A stretch of DNA of 64,000 nt from RYN-230 sp036497945 (GTDB lineage: Bacteria; Actinomycetota; Actinomycetes; Streptosporangiales; Streptosporangiaceae): assembly GCA_036497945.1 (NCBI GenBank), contig DASXIN010000086.1, positions 1 through 64,000 of the forward strand, read 5' to 3'. Position 1 is the first letter of the stretch, and the number at the start of each line of letters is the position of its first letter. The notes beneath the pieces are model-generated. The model had not been told where the DNA came from, ran no database searches, and saw nothing but the letters and a program-made list of their open reading frames with translations. This document shows, piece by piece, positions 33,183 to 43,638 of the stretch. The translations under genes were made by a program, and so were the position numbers.

Positions 33183-33306
33183 ACCGCCTGCCGGGTTAGC
33201 TGACGGGTTCGGGCCAAGGGAGCCCTACCGCTACGCGCACCCACTGGTGTCTGCAGCGGATTCACCCCGGGAACGTGGGTCCCCGGCTTCCCGGACCGCC
33301 GTCGCG
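33183..33306 (-). ncRNA. ydaO/yuaA-type c-di-AMP riboswitch
   Basis: On the minus strand the leader reads GGGGACCCACGTTCCC, then GGGGTGAATCC, later GGTAGGGCTCCCTTGGCCC and GAACCCGTCAGCTAACC. These blocks and their order are the conserved core of the ydaO (c-di-AMP) aptamer. The 3' side closes next to AAGGAGAGG, the ribosome site of the NlpC/P60 gene, 7 bases before its ATG. In actinobacteria this class typically represses wall-hydrolase genes when c-di-AMP is high. Outer boundaries are approximate. Confidence 0.9.
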
Positions 33307-33502
33307 GCACAGGAACTCGGCGGGCCCGTGCTGACGTCCGGGGGGTTGCGGCGTAGCACGGTGACAGCGTTGGACATTAATGGATCACGGCCCGCCCGGC
33401 GACCCGAACGACAGAATCTGCTCTCTGGCTGCGCCGCAGTCGGCGCGAACTGCCGTCAGCCCGTCCTGGGCGGCAGCGGGCACGGGCTAGGGTGTGCGGG
33501 CG

Positions 33503-34006
33503 ATGGAGCACACGATCAGGCGGGCCCGCACCCGCGACATCCGGGCCATTGCCGGCCTGGTCGCTGACAACGTGGCCTCCGGCCGGGTGCTGCGCAAGGC
33601 CACCGTCACCCTGTACGAGGACGTGCCGGAGTTCTGGGTCGCCGAACGCGGCACCGATCACGCGGTTGTCGGCTGCGGCGCGCTGCACGTGATGTGGGAG
33701 GACCTGGCCGAGATCCGCACGGTCGCGGTGCAGCCGAGCTGCCAGGGCCAGGGCGTCGGCCACCGCCTGGTGGACGCGCTGCTGGACAGTGCCCGCGAGG
33801 TGGGCGTGCAGCGGGTCTTCGTGCTGACGTTCGCGGTGAGCTTCTTCGCCCGGCACGGTTTCAAGGAGATCGAGGGCACCCCGGTGTCCCATGAGGTGTA
33901 CGCGGAATTGCTCCGCTCCTACGACGAGGGCGTGGCCGAGTTCCTCGACCTGGACCGGGTCAAGCCCAACACCCTCGGCAACACCCGCATGCTGCGGTAC
34001 CTCTAA
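33503..34006 (+). CDS. argA: Amino-acid N-acetyltransferase (short ArgA type, GNAT)
   Basis: 167 aa from ATG 33503. A single GNAT domain: I-R-R-A-R-T-R-D-I-R-A-I, A-E-I-R-T-V-A-V-Q-P-S-C-Q-G-Q-G-V-G-H-R-L for acetyl-CoA, then V-F-V-L-T-F-A-V-S-F-F-A-R-H-G-F. This matches the small actinobacterial N-acetylglutamate synthase (Rv2747-like), the first step of arginine synthesis, and lacks the kinase-like domain of E. coli ArgA. A TAGGGT 9 bases upstream may be its -10 box. Confidence 0.87.
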   Translation: MEHTIRRARTRDIRAIAGLVADNVASGRVLRKATVTLYEDVPEFWVAERGTDHAVVGCGALHVMWEDLAEIRTVAVQPSCQGQGVGHRLVDALLDSAREVGVQRVFVLTFAVSFFARHGFKEIEGTPVSHEVYAELLRSYDEGVAEFLDLDRVKPNTLGNTRMLRYL

Positions 34007-34023
34007 AACTGGCCTCCACCAAC

Positions 34024-34069
34024 AGTGCGGTGAGTTGGGCCCCACCGGCGGGGCATAACTCACCGCACT
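34024..34069. terminator. Bidirectional hairpin terminator between argA and the EndoQ-UvrD gene
   Basis: A perfect 13-bp inverted repeat, AGTGCGGTGAGTT (34024-34036) and AACTCACCGCACT (34057-34069), encloses a GGGCCCC...GGGGC inner stem. It lies exactly between two convergent genes. Confidence 0.85.
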
Positions 34070-34083
34070 CATGCACCGGCGGG

Positions 34084-37000
34084 TCAGAGCAGGCGGAGCT
34101 GGCGGTCGGCTGGGCGGCGGGCCCGCGGCGGGGCGGAGCGGTTCAGCAACCCCGGGTCGATCGCGGCCAGGAACGGTGACGGGCCCGCCTCGGCCGGCCC
34201 GCCCGGACGGCCCCGGCGGGCCGCGCTGCTCAGCAGCAGGTGCGACCGGGCCCGGGTCATCCCGACGAACAGCAGCCGCCGCTCCTCGGCCGGGTCGGGG
34301 CCCTCTCCCGGCCCCCGTCCGGGCAGCCACAGCGGCAGCAGGCCCCGCTCGCAGCCGGCCAGGAACACCACCTCGAACTCCAGCCCCTTGGCCGCGTGCA
34401 GAGTCAGCAGGTTGACCGCGTCCGCCCGCGGGTCCAGCGCGTCCACCTCGGCGCCCAGCGCGATCTCGGTATAGAACTGGTGCAGGTCATCGCCGCACCG
34501 GCGGGCCAGCGGGGCCAGCACCTCACCAGCGGCCCGCAGATCGGTGCCGGACAGCCGGCCCGGTTCGCCGTCACCCAGCCGGGTGCCGTCCGCGATCGCG
34601 GCCAGCCGGGCCACCGCGGCGCGCAGCTGGTCGGGTGCGCTCCGCGCGGGGGCCTCGCGGCACTGGATTTCCCGGACGATCTCGGCCACTCCCGGCCGCC
34701 GCTCCAGCAGGTCGTGCGACCGCTTCTGGAACGGCAGGCCGGCCCGGGTCAGTCCCTGGCCGAGCGCCGCGGCCTGCGCGTCGGTACGGTACAGCACGGC
34801 GATGTCGGCCAGCCCGATCCCGTCGTGACCGTGCCCATCGGCCCGCCCGGAGTCCAGCGAGTGGAACGAGGATCCGCCGAGCAGCCGGTCGATGCCCGCC
34901 GCGATCCAGGCCGCCTCGCCGGCCGGGTCGGCCGCCTCGTGGCAGGTGATCGTCCCCGGCTGGTCTGGCCCGGCGGCGCGAAGTACCCGGCCGGGCACCA
35001 GCGTGCCGGGTGCGATGGCCTGCATGGCGGCCGCCACGATGCCCGGGCTGGACCGGTAGCTGGTGCTCAGCGCGGCGGTGCCGGCCGCCGGGTAGTCGGC
35101 CGCGAAGCGCAGGAAGAAACCCACGTCCGCGCCGCGGAAGCCGTAGATGGCCTGATCCGGGTCGCCGATCACGGTGAGCCCGGCGCCATCCGCGGTGAGC
35201 AGCCGGAGCAGCGCGTACTGCGCCGCGTCGATGTCCTGGTACTCGTCCACGCTGATCTGCGGCCACCGCTCGCGCAACGCGGCCGCCACAGCCGGTGCCT
35301 GGCCGAGCACCGCGGTGCTCAGCTCGACCAGGCCGTCGTAGTCCACCAGCCCGCGCGCGGCGAGCGCCTGGCGCAACCGGTCACGCTGCTCCGCGTCGCT
35401 GGCCGCGGCGGCCAGCCAGGCCCGGGCCGCCCGTGGCGAGCCGGCCAGCTCGGTGGCCACGTCGAGCACGGCCTGCTCGTCGGCCACGGTGAAGTCGGCG
35501 GCCAGCCCGGCCAGCTCGTGCTGCTCGCGCAGCAGCATCAGGCCCAGCCCGTGGAACGTGGTCACGGTCAGCCGCGCCGCGCGCCGGCCGAGCAGCGCGG
35601 TCAGCCGCTGCCGCATCTCCTCGGCGGCCCGCCGGGTGAACGTCAGCGCCAGGCATTGCTCCGGGCGGACCTGCTGGCTGCCGATCGCGGCGGCGATCCG
35701 GTGGGTCAGCGTCCGGGTCTTCCCACTGCCCGGCCCCGCGATGATCATCAGTGGCGCGGCCGCCCCGGCCGCCGCGCGCTGCTCCGGATCCAGCTCAGCC
35801 AGCAGCGCCGCGGCCGGCCGCACGTCGGCAGACCCCGCATGCTTAACGCCGGCGGCCCGCGACTGCGGCGACCCGGGTGCCCGGCCGTCGGGTGCCCGGC
35901 CGTCGGGTGCCCGGCCGTCGAGTGCTGGCCCGGGAGGACGGCCCCCCGGAACCCCCTGGGGCCGCGGACTCGGCATTGACTCGGGGAGGTCGAACAGTGC
36001 GCTGCCGTGGCCGAGTTCGCCCGGGGAAAGCAGCCGGATTACCCCGTATTCGCCGTCGTAGCCGGGGTCTTTCCGTGCGGTGCCGGCCCGCAGCCGGGAC
36101 ACGGCCTCGGCCAGCAGGCTGCCGCCGGCCTGGCTCAGTTCCGCCAGCGGCACTTCGAGCAGGATGGCCAGTTCCGGCCCGAGCGCGCCGACCAGCCGGT
36201 CCACCTCGGCGGTGACCTTCTTGCTTTTCGCCCCGGTGCCCAGGATCTCGCCGATGACCTCTGGCAGTGCGAGCAGGCTGCTGGATTGTGCTGCGCCCGC
36301 GGGCCGGTATCCGCCGGGCCGGTCGGCCAGCTCAGTGACTCGGTTCAGCACACCTATGGTTAATGGCTTGCCGCACTCCGGGCACCGCCCACCGCACGCG
36401 GCCGACTCGGCCGGTTCCAGCCGGATCCCGCACTTCCGGTGCCCGTCGAGGTGGTATCGTCCGCCCTCCGGAAAGAAATTGATGGTTCCGTGCAGGCCAG
36501 CCCCAGTTCGCAGCGCGTCTTCGATCGCGAAGTAGTCGAGTTCGGTGTCCAGCGTGGTTGCCTCGCGGCCGAGCATCGGCGGCGAGTGCGCATCCGAATT
36601 ACTGACCAGCCGATAACCGTCCAGCGAAGAGCACATCCAGTTCATCGGTGGATCCGAGGACAGTCCGGTCTCGACCGCAAACACGTGCTCTGCCAGGTCG
36701 CCGTAACAGTCAGCAACGGAGTCGAAACCGGATTTTGAACCCAGTACCGCGAACCACGGCGTCCAGATATGCGCGGGAACCAGATAGCACCCAGGCCCGG
36801 CGTTCAGCGTGATGTCCAGCAGGTGCCGCGAGTCCAGGCCAAGAATGGGGCGGCCGTCCGAGGCGAGGTTGCCGACCTTACTCAGTGCGGCCGTGATCGC
36901 GGCCGCCGCGTCTAGCGTCGGGGCATACAGCAGGTGATGTACCTTGCGGGTGCGATCGCCCGCCCGGTAGATAGTCGATATCTCGCTGGACAGCATGAAA

Positions 37001-37266
37001 CGCACCGGCTGCCGGCAACTCGGCGGTGAGTCGCGGTCCAGCCGGCTGGCTAGCTCCGGGCGAAGCTGGAGCAGGCCCGGTTCGGCGGGCTCGAGTGTCT
37101 CGCGGAGTTCCTCGGCCCAGCCGGGATGGGTGAAGTCGCCGGTGCCGACGACCGTGATGCCCTTACGCCGTGCCCACCAGGCCAGGCTGGGAATATCGCA
37201 GTTCTTGCTGCATGCGCGCGAGAACCGCGAGTGAACGTGCAGGTCGGCGTGGAACATCCGGGTCAT
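34084..37266 (-). CDS. Endonuclease Q-like (PHP) and UvrD/PcrA helicase fusion protein
   Basis: 1060 aa from ATG 37266. Residues 1-420 are an EndoQ-type PHP nuclease: A-D-L-H-V-H-S-R-F-S (8-16), G-D-F-T-H, S-S-E-I-S, S-D-A-H-S, and a C4 zinc finger at Cys279, 291, 295 and 298 followed by P-L-T-I-G-V-L-N-R-V. Residues 430-480 are a Pro/Gly/Arg linker encoded by G/C repeats. From 485 there is an SF1A helicase: G-P-G-S-G-K-T (511-517), V-D-E-Y-Q-D (673-678), Y-G-F-R-G-A, L-L-T-L-H-A-A-K-G-L-E-F and V-G-M-T-R-A. EndoQ nicks DNA 5' of deaminated bases; the helicase could unwind from the nick. Confidence 0.88.
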   Translation of the reverse strand: MTRMFHADLHVHSRFSRACSKNCDIPSLAWWARRKGITVVGTGDFTHPGWAEELRETLEPAEPGLLQLRPELASRLDRDSPPSCRQPVRFMLSSEISTIYRAGDRTRKVHHLLYAPTLDAAAAITAALSKVGNLASDGRPILGLDSRHLLDITLNAGPGCYLVPAHIWTPWFAVLGSKSGFDSVADCYGDLAEHVFAVETGLSSDPPMNWMCSSLDGYRLVSNSDAHSPPMLGREATTLDTELDYFAIEDALRTGAGLHGTINFFPEGGRYHLDGHRKCGIRLEPAESAACGGRCPECGKPLTIGVLNRVTELADRPGGYRPAGAAQSSSLLALPEVIGEILGTGAKSKKVTAEVDRLVGALGPELAILLEVPLAELSQAGGSLLAEAVSRLRAGTARKDPGYDGEYGVIRLLSPGELGHGSALFDLPESMPSPRPQGVPGGRPPGPALDGRAPDGRAPDGRAPGSPQSRAAGVKHAGSADVRPAAALLAELDPEQRAAAGAAAPLMIIAGPGSGKTRTLTHRIAAAIGSQQVRPEQCLALTFTRRAAEEMRQRLTALLGRRAARLTVTTFHGLGLMLLREQHELAGLAADFTVADEQAVLDVATELAGSPRAARAWLAAAASDAEQRDRLRQALAARGLVDYDGLVELSTAVLGQAPAVAAALRERWPQISVDEYQDIDAAQYALLRLLTADGAGLTVIGDPDQAIYGFRGADVGFFLRFAADYPAAGTAALSTSYRSSPGIVAAAMQAIAPGTLVPGRVLRAAGPDQPGTITCHEAADPAGEAAWIAAGIDRLLGGSSFHSLDSGRADGHGHDGIGLADIAVLYRTDAQAAALGQGLTRAGLPFQKRSHDLLERRPGVAEIVREIQCREAPARSAPDQLRAAVARLAAIADGTRLGDGEPGRLSGTDLRAAGEVLAPLARRCGDDLHQFYTEIALGAEVDALDPRADAVNLLTLHAAKGLEFEVVFLAGCERGLLPLWLPGRGPGEGPDPAEERRLLFVGMTRARSHLLLSSAARRGRPGGPAEAGPSPFLAAIDPGLLNRSAPPRARRPADRQLRLL
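35876..35960. repeat. 15-bp tandem repeat plus dispersed G/C repeat (copy 6) in the inter-domain linker
   Basis: Three perfect copies of GGTGCCCGGCCGTCG (35876, 35891, 35906) are followed by CGGGAGGACGGCCCCCCGGA and ACCCCCTGGGG (35930-35960). The latter is a diverged form of the dispersed hairpin. Together they encode the G-R-P-P-G-P-A-L-D-G-R-A-P-D linker of the EndoQ-UvrD fusion. Confidence 0.7.
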
Positions 37267-37507
37267 GTGCTGCTTTCTGGCCGCGCTGCGCTGGCCACCG
37301 TCTTCGGATACTGCCACTCTGCCGGACCCCGGGCGAGAGGATCCGGGCAACAACCGGCTGCGGCCGGGGCCCGCCTGCCCGCAACCGGGAGGGGGTGCCG
37401 CGGTGCGCTTTGGCTATGCGCGACAATGCATAAGTGCGGTGCGCTGCCTGATCACCTGATGGTGCACCGGCCGGACGATCAAGTAAGCGGGCGAAAAGGA
37501 GTGTGCC

Positions 37508-37714
37508 ATGCTGAGCGACCTGGCCGCACTGACCCCGCCAACGGTTGTCGGCGTGACCTTCCTGATCGGGCTCGGGATCTTCCTTCGGCACCAGCTGGGT
37601 CCCAAGCAGGAGTCCGCAGAAGACGAGTACCCGGACGATATTTCCGGTGACAGCGGGATTCCGCACACTGAGCGTTCCAGGTCAGCCACATCACCCGATC
37701 GTGGTGACGGCTAG
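37508..37714 (+). CDS. Small single-pass membrane protein upstream of lsr2
   Basis: 68 aa from ATG 37508, with a strong AAAAGGAG ribosome site 8 bases upstream. One hydrophobic helix (V-V-G-V-T-F-L-I-G-L-G-I-F-L) is followed by a short basic stretch (R-H-Q-L-G-P-K) and an acidic, Ser-rich cytosolic tail. I do not recognise a named family. The ribosome site, codon pattern and position ahead of lsr2 support a real gene. Confidence 0.6.
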   Translation: MLSDLAALTPPTVVGVTFLIGLGIFLRHQLGPKQESAEDEYPDDISGDSGIPHTERSRSATSPDRGDG

Positions 37715-37946
37715 CCGACGTTCTGGAACCAAGCAGGTTCTACCAGTAGTGCTGCATAGATCGGCGCCGCACCCCCTATCCTTGCTTGATTACGGAGAGT
37801 TACAGCAATCTTCCGGCTAGTCCGCCGCAGCATGCTGGATGGAGAACTCCACTGCGATTCCGCTACCATGAATTGGCAAACACAAGCGAGTCATGGTATA
37901 TCTTTGGCAACCTAAAAGACTTGCTCCAGCGGAAGGGCTGGCACCC

Positions 37947-38279
37947 ATGGCACAAAAGGTTCAGGTACTCCTGGTCGACGACCTCGATGGGGGCGAGGCG
38001 ACCGAGACCGTGGCCTTCAGTCTCGACGGCACTCTGTACGAGATCGACCTCAGTACCGAAAACGCAGGCAAGCTCCGCAAAGAGTTTGCGCCCTACGTCG
38101 ATCACGCGCGCAAGGCAAGCGGTGCTGGCGGTGGCGGACGGCGTCGCCGGGCACGTACCGGGCCGGGCCGGGAGCGCAGCTCGGAAATCCGGGCCTGGGC
38201 CAAACAGCGCGGCTACAAGGTGAGTGAGCGCGGGCGCATTCCCGCCACGATCATCTCGGAGTACGACGCCGCCCACTAA
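37947..38279 (+). CDS. lsr2: Lsr2 nucleoid-associated protein
   Basis: 110 aa from ATG 37947. The N-terminal dimerisation domain (M-A-Q-K-V-Q-V-L-L-V-D-D-L-D-G-G) and the C-terminal DNA-binding domain (I-R-A-W-A-K-Q-R-G-Y-K-V-S-E-R-G-R-I-P) include the R-G-R minor-groove hook. A Gly/Arg-rich hinge joins them. Lsr2 silences A+T-rich, often acquired, DNA. The 230 bp upstream is unusually A+T-rich for this genome, consistent with autoregulated binding. The lsr2-clpC order matches Rv3597c-Rv3596c. Confidence 0.97.
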   Translation: MAQKVQVLLVDDLDGGEATETVAFSLDGTLYEIDLSTENAGKLRKEFAPYVDHARKASGAGGGGRRRRARTGPGRERSSEIRAWAKQRGYKVSERGRIPATIISEYDAAH

Positions 38280-38994
38280 GGCTGACCAAGAGCAAGACGC
38301 AGCCACGAAGGCTGCGGCCGAGGGCCCGCAGGTGCCTCGCGGCGCATCAGTTCACGCTCCGGACTGCGCCGTGGGGCTCGTGCGGGCCCACGCTTCTGCT
38401 CAGGAACTTCTTAGCCTGGGGACTGCTTATCCTTAGGCTGCTGTCCGCGCGAGTTTCCATCCCGCCGCTTCGCCGCGGGGCCGCGGGGCGCATTTCCGCG
38501 GTTCCCGCGTACCCGGGCTGGCCGGTACCCCCGGGCGCCCGGCACAGTCCCGGACCGGGCCGCCCGGTGCGGCCGGCCGGGCCCGGACGGCCCCCAGACC
38601 GGGACGCACCGGCATCATCCGGACCCGGTTGAGCCGCCGCCGGACGGTCCGCGGCCACCGCGGCCGGCCGCGTCTCAAACGGTTAAGCGGCCCGTGCGGG
38701 CGCGCCCCCGGCCGTCCCCGTGACCCGCCGCCGGTGAACTCCGCCGCCCCCCACTCCGTGCTACCGGGGGTACGCCGGTGCTGGTCGGGCGGCGTTCGCT
38801 TGCGGCGTACAGGGAACACCTGGCCCCCCGCAGGGGGTTGGATGGGATGAAGGTCCTCCTGCCGGGGAACGCTCTACACATGTGCGGCACATCGCGCGGC
38901 ACATCGTCCGGCATGCGGGCTACCATGCGGAAGGGACGGGCCCCGGAGCACCGGACATCTGGGTCCCCCCGACCGCTCTGTGAGGAGCGAGGCG
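38280..38994. other. Long non-coding interval between lsr2 and clpC
   Basis: 715 bp with no frame showing a start site and family features. It begins with a few A-containing bases after lsr2 and then becomes extremely GC-rich, with palindromes such as CCCGGGCTGGCCGGTACCCCCGGG (split motif around 38513-38536). It carries a ClgR-like box (38794-38810) and ends with a GAGGAG ribosome site for clpC. The clpC promoter and a long leader probably lie here. Confidence 0.55.
38794..38810. promoter_or_regulatory. ClgR-like operator upstream of clpC
   Basis: GTTCGC-TTGCG-GCGTAC fits the actinobacterial ClgR pattern (CGC-N5-GCG with GTT/AAC-like flanks). It lies 185 bases before the clpC start, inside the expected promoter region. 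ClgR is the known activator of clp genes in Streptomyces, Corynebacterium and Mycobacterium. Confidence 0.55.
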
Positions 38995-41532
<2,538 letters not shown>

Positions 41533-41554
41533 TAGCGAGACGCAGCAGACGCTG

Positions 41555-41660
41555 AGCGGCGGGCCTACGAAGGCCCGCCGCTCGGTGTTTCCGGCGGCAG
41601 GCTACGGCCCGCCGCTCCGTGTTTCCAGCGGCGGGCTACGGCCCGCCGCTCAGTGTTTCC
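41555..41660 (+). terminator. Array of three near-identical terminator hairpins after clpC
   Basis: Hairpin 1 is AGCGGCGGGCC-TACGAA-GGCCCGCCGCT (41555-41582), hairpin 2 is imperfect (41593-41615), and hairpin 3 is AGCGGCGGGC-TACG-GCCCGCCGCT (41627-41650). Each is followed by a GTGTTTCC spacer, so the unit has been duplicated in tandem. The third hairpin touches the stop codon of the convergent mutY. Confidence 0.8.
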
Positions 41661-42561
41661 CGGCGGCGGCGCCCGGCCTAACGGCCGGTGCCGCGCTGGG
41701 CAGGGCGAACCGGCCGTCCGGGAGCGGGTCCACCAGTCCGTCGGCGACCAGGCTGTCCAGGGCCCGGCTGCGCTGCTGCGGCTCGGGCCAGGCCGCGTCC
41801 AGCTGCGCACCCGGCACCGGCCCAGCCGCCGTCCGGAGCACGGCCAGCAGCTGGCCCCGGCACTGCCGGTCGGTGCCCTGGTAGCCCTGGCTGCGCCGGG
41901 CACCGCCACCTGCTGGCCGCCCGGCCAGCCGCCAGGCGCAGTCGCCCGCCACCGGGCACTGCGCGCACTGCGGCCGGGCCGCGGTGCAGACCAGCGCGCC
42001 GAGTTCCATCACCGCGACCGACCAGCGCGCGGCCACCGCGGGCTGGTCCGGCAGCAGCGCCTCGGCCAGCCGCCGTTCCGCGGCTGACGTGCTCGGCGGC
42101 GGCAGTTGCTGCCCGCTGACCAGCCGGGCTAGCACCCGGCGGACGTTGGTGTCCAGCACCGGGTGCCGCTGGCCGAACGCGAAGCTGGCCACCGCGGCCG
42201 CGGTATAGGCACCGATCCCGGGCAATTCCAGCAGCGCGTCCAGCGACGCGGGCACCTGGCCAGCATGCCGCTCGACCAGAGCCTGCGCAGTCATGTGCAG
42301 CCGGAGCGCGCGGCGTGGATAGCCGAGCCGCCCCCACTCCCGTACCGCGTCGCCCGGGGCCGCGGCAGCCAGCGCGGCCGGCGTCGGCCAGCGGGCCAGC
42401 CAGGCGGCATACACCGGCAGCACCCGGGTGACCGGCGTCTGCTGCAGCATCACCTCGCTGACCAGGATGGCCCACGGGGTCGCGTCAGCCCGGCGCCACG
42501 GCAGGTCGCGCTGGTGCGCGGCGTACCAGTCCAGGATCGCGGCGGAGTGCGGAGTCGGCAT
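41650..42561 (-). CDS. mutY: A/G-specific adenine glycosylase
   Basis: 303 aa. HhH-GPD glycosylase with catalytic Glu36 (S-E-V-M-L-Q-Q-T) and Asp137 (L-D-T-N-V), the HhH L-P-G-I-G-A-Y-T, and a 4Fe-4S loop of Cys192, 199, 202 and 208. The C-terminal 8-oxoG-recognition NUDIX-like domain of E. coli MutY is missing, as in other actinobacterial MutY. It removes adenine mispaired with 8-oxoG. The neighbouring disA/radA and the 42832 gene match Rv3585-Rv3589. Confidence 0.94.
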   Translation of the reverse strand: MPTPHSAAILDWYAAHQRDLPWRRADATPWAILVSEVMLQQTPVTRVLPVYAAWLARWPTPAALAAAAPGDAVREWGRLGYPRRALRLHMTAQALVERHAGQVPASLDALLELPGIGAYTAAAVASFAFGQRHPVLDTNVRRVLARLVSGQQLPPPSTSAAERRLAEALLPDQPAVAARWSVAVMELGALVCTAARPQCAQCPVAGDCAWRLAGRPAGGGARRSQGYQGTDRQCRGQLLAVLRTAAGPVPGAQLDAAWPEPQQRSRALDSLVADGLVDPLPDGRFALPSAAPAVRPGAAAGKH

Positions 42562-42623
42562 GTCCCCCCGATCCTCGCACGCGATCGGCTAGACGCCGGT
42601 CCGGATGAGCGGTGGGTCGGCCC

Positions 42624-42689
42624 GGCACCGGGCCCGCAGGCCACCCTGGCACCGGGCCCGCAGGCCGCCCCGGCACCGGGCCCGCAGCG
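42624..42689. repeat. 24-bp tandem repeat upstream of the 42832 gene
   Basis: GGCACCGGGCCCGCAGGCC plus five variable bases occurs at 42624 and 42648, with a shortened third copy at 42672, in the spacer between the divergent mutY and 42832 genes. Each unit contains the palindrome CGGGCCCG. Confidence 0.8.
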
Positions 42690-42831
42690 GCCCACCCCCG
42701 CACCTCTGGCCGGATGATCTTGTGCGGGCGCGGGGGAAAGGCTCCCGGTCGCCGGCGCCTTCTGCAATAGTGCGCGGCCCCGGCCGGCGGGTCGGCGGGC
42801 CTGGCCGGGCCGGCTTAGGCATACTGCTCGT

Positions 42832-43632
42832 ATGTCTGGCAGTACACCTGGTAACCGGCAAGGTCCAGGTCAGAGCGATGTCTACTGGCGCCGTCGGGTT
42901 ATCGCGCTGGCCGTGTCGATCGGGGTGCTCGCGGTGATCGCCTGGACTGTCAACGGGACCCTCGGCGGGGCCGGGAAAGCGAAGCAGGCCGCGGACACCA
43001 CGCACACCGGCCAGCACGGCCATCACGTGCTGGCGGCCGCGGCCGCCACCTCGGCTGCGCCGTCGTCCGGCGCGGCTACGCCCACCGCGGCCGCGACGGC
43101 CGCGACGGCCACCCCCAGCCCCAGCACGCAGGCCAGCGCCAAGCACGGCCAGGCCAAGCACAGCCAGGCCAAGCACGGCCAGGCCCACGCCGGGCCCGAT
43201 GCGGCTGGGCAGGGCAGCGCGGCGGCCTGCCCCCGCGGCTCGGTCGTGGTCAGCCTGTTCACCCCGAAGTACCGCTACCTGGCCCACCAGGCGCCGCGGT
43301 TCGAGCTGGACGTGGTCTCCACTGCGGCCCGGCCCTGCTCGTTCGACGTGGGCGCGAGGAACGTCCAGCTGGTGATCAGGGCGGGCGGCGAGCGCCGGGT
43401 GTGGGATTCCGCGGACTGTGTCCGGTCGGCCGGCCACCGAATGGAGCGGCTGACCCGGGGCGTGCCCGCGGTGCTGCGGGTCAGCTGGGACCGGAAGACC
43501 TCGGCGGCTGGCTGCCGGCTGCCGGGCCAGGCGGCCCAGCCGGGCACCTACACGGCGACCGCGCGGAGCGGGCCGCTGCACAGCCAGTCTCTGATCTTCG
43601 TGCTGGCCGGGCCGGGCGTCGCGGTGCCCTGA
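42832..43632 (+). CDS. Membrane-anchored extracytoplasmic protein (Rv3587c-like position)
   Basis: 266 aa. A short cytosolic start and a membrane anchor (V-I-A-L-A-V-S-I-G-V-L-A-V-I-A-W) are followed by an Ala/Thr/Pro-rich spacer with K-H-G-Q-A repeats (residues 50-120), then a beta-rich domain (C-P-R-G-S-V-V-V-S-L-F to the end) with four cysteines. The globular part resembles DUF4232-type domains only loosely. Function unknown. It occupies the place of Rv3587c between disA and mutY, so it is a conserved core membrane protein. Confidence 0.75.
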   Translation: MSGSTPGNRQGPGQSDVYWRRRVIALAVSIGVLAVIAWTVNGTLGGAGKAKQAADTTHTGQHGHHVLAAAAATSAAPSSGAATPTAAATAATATPSPSTQASAKHGQAKHSQAKHGQAHAGPDAAGQGSAAACPRGSVVVSLFTPKYRYLAHQAPRFELDVVSTAARPCSFDVGARNVQLVIRAGGERRVWDSADCVRSAGHRMERLTRGVPAVLRVSWDRKTSAAGCRLPGQAAQPGTYTATARSGPLHSQSLIFVLAGPGVAVP

Positions 43633-43638
43633 CCAGGC

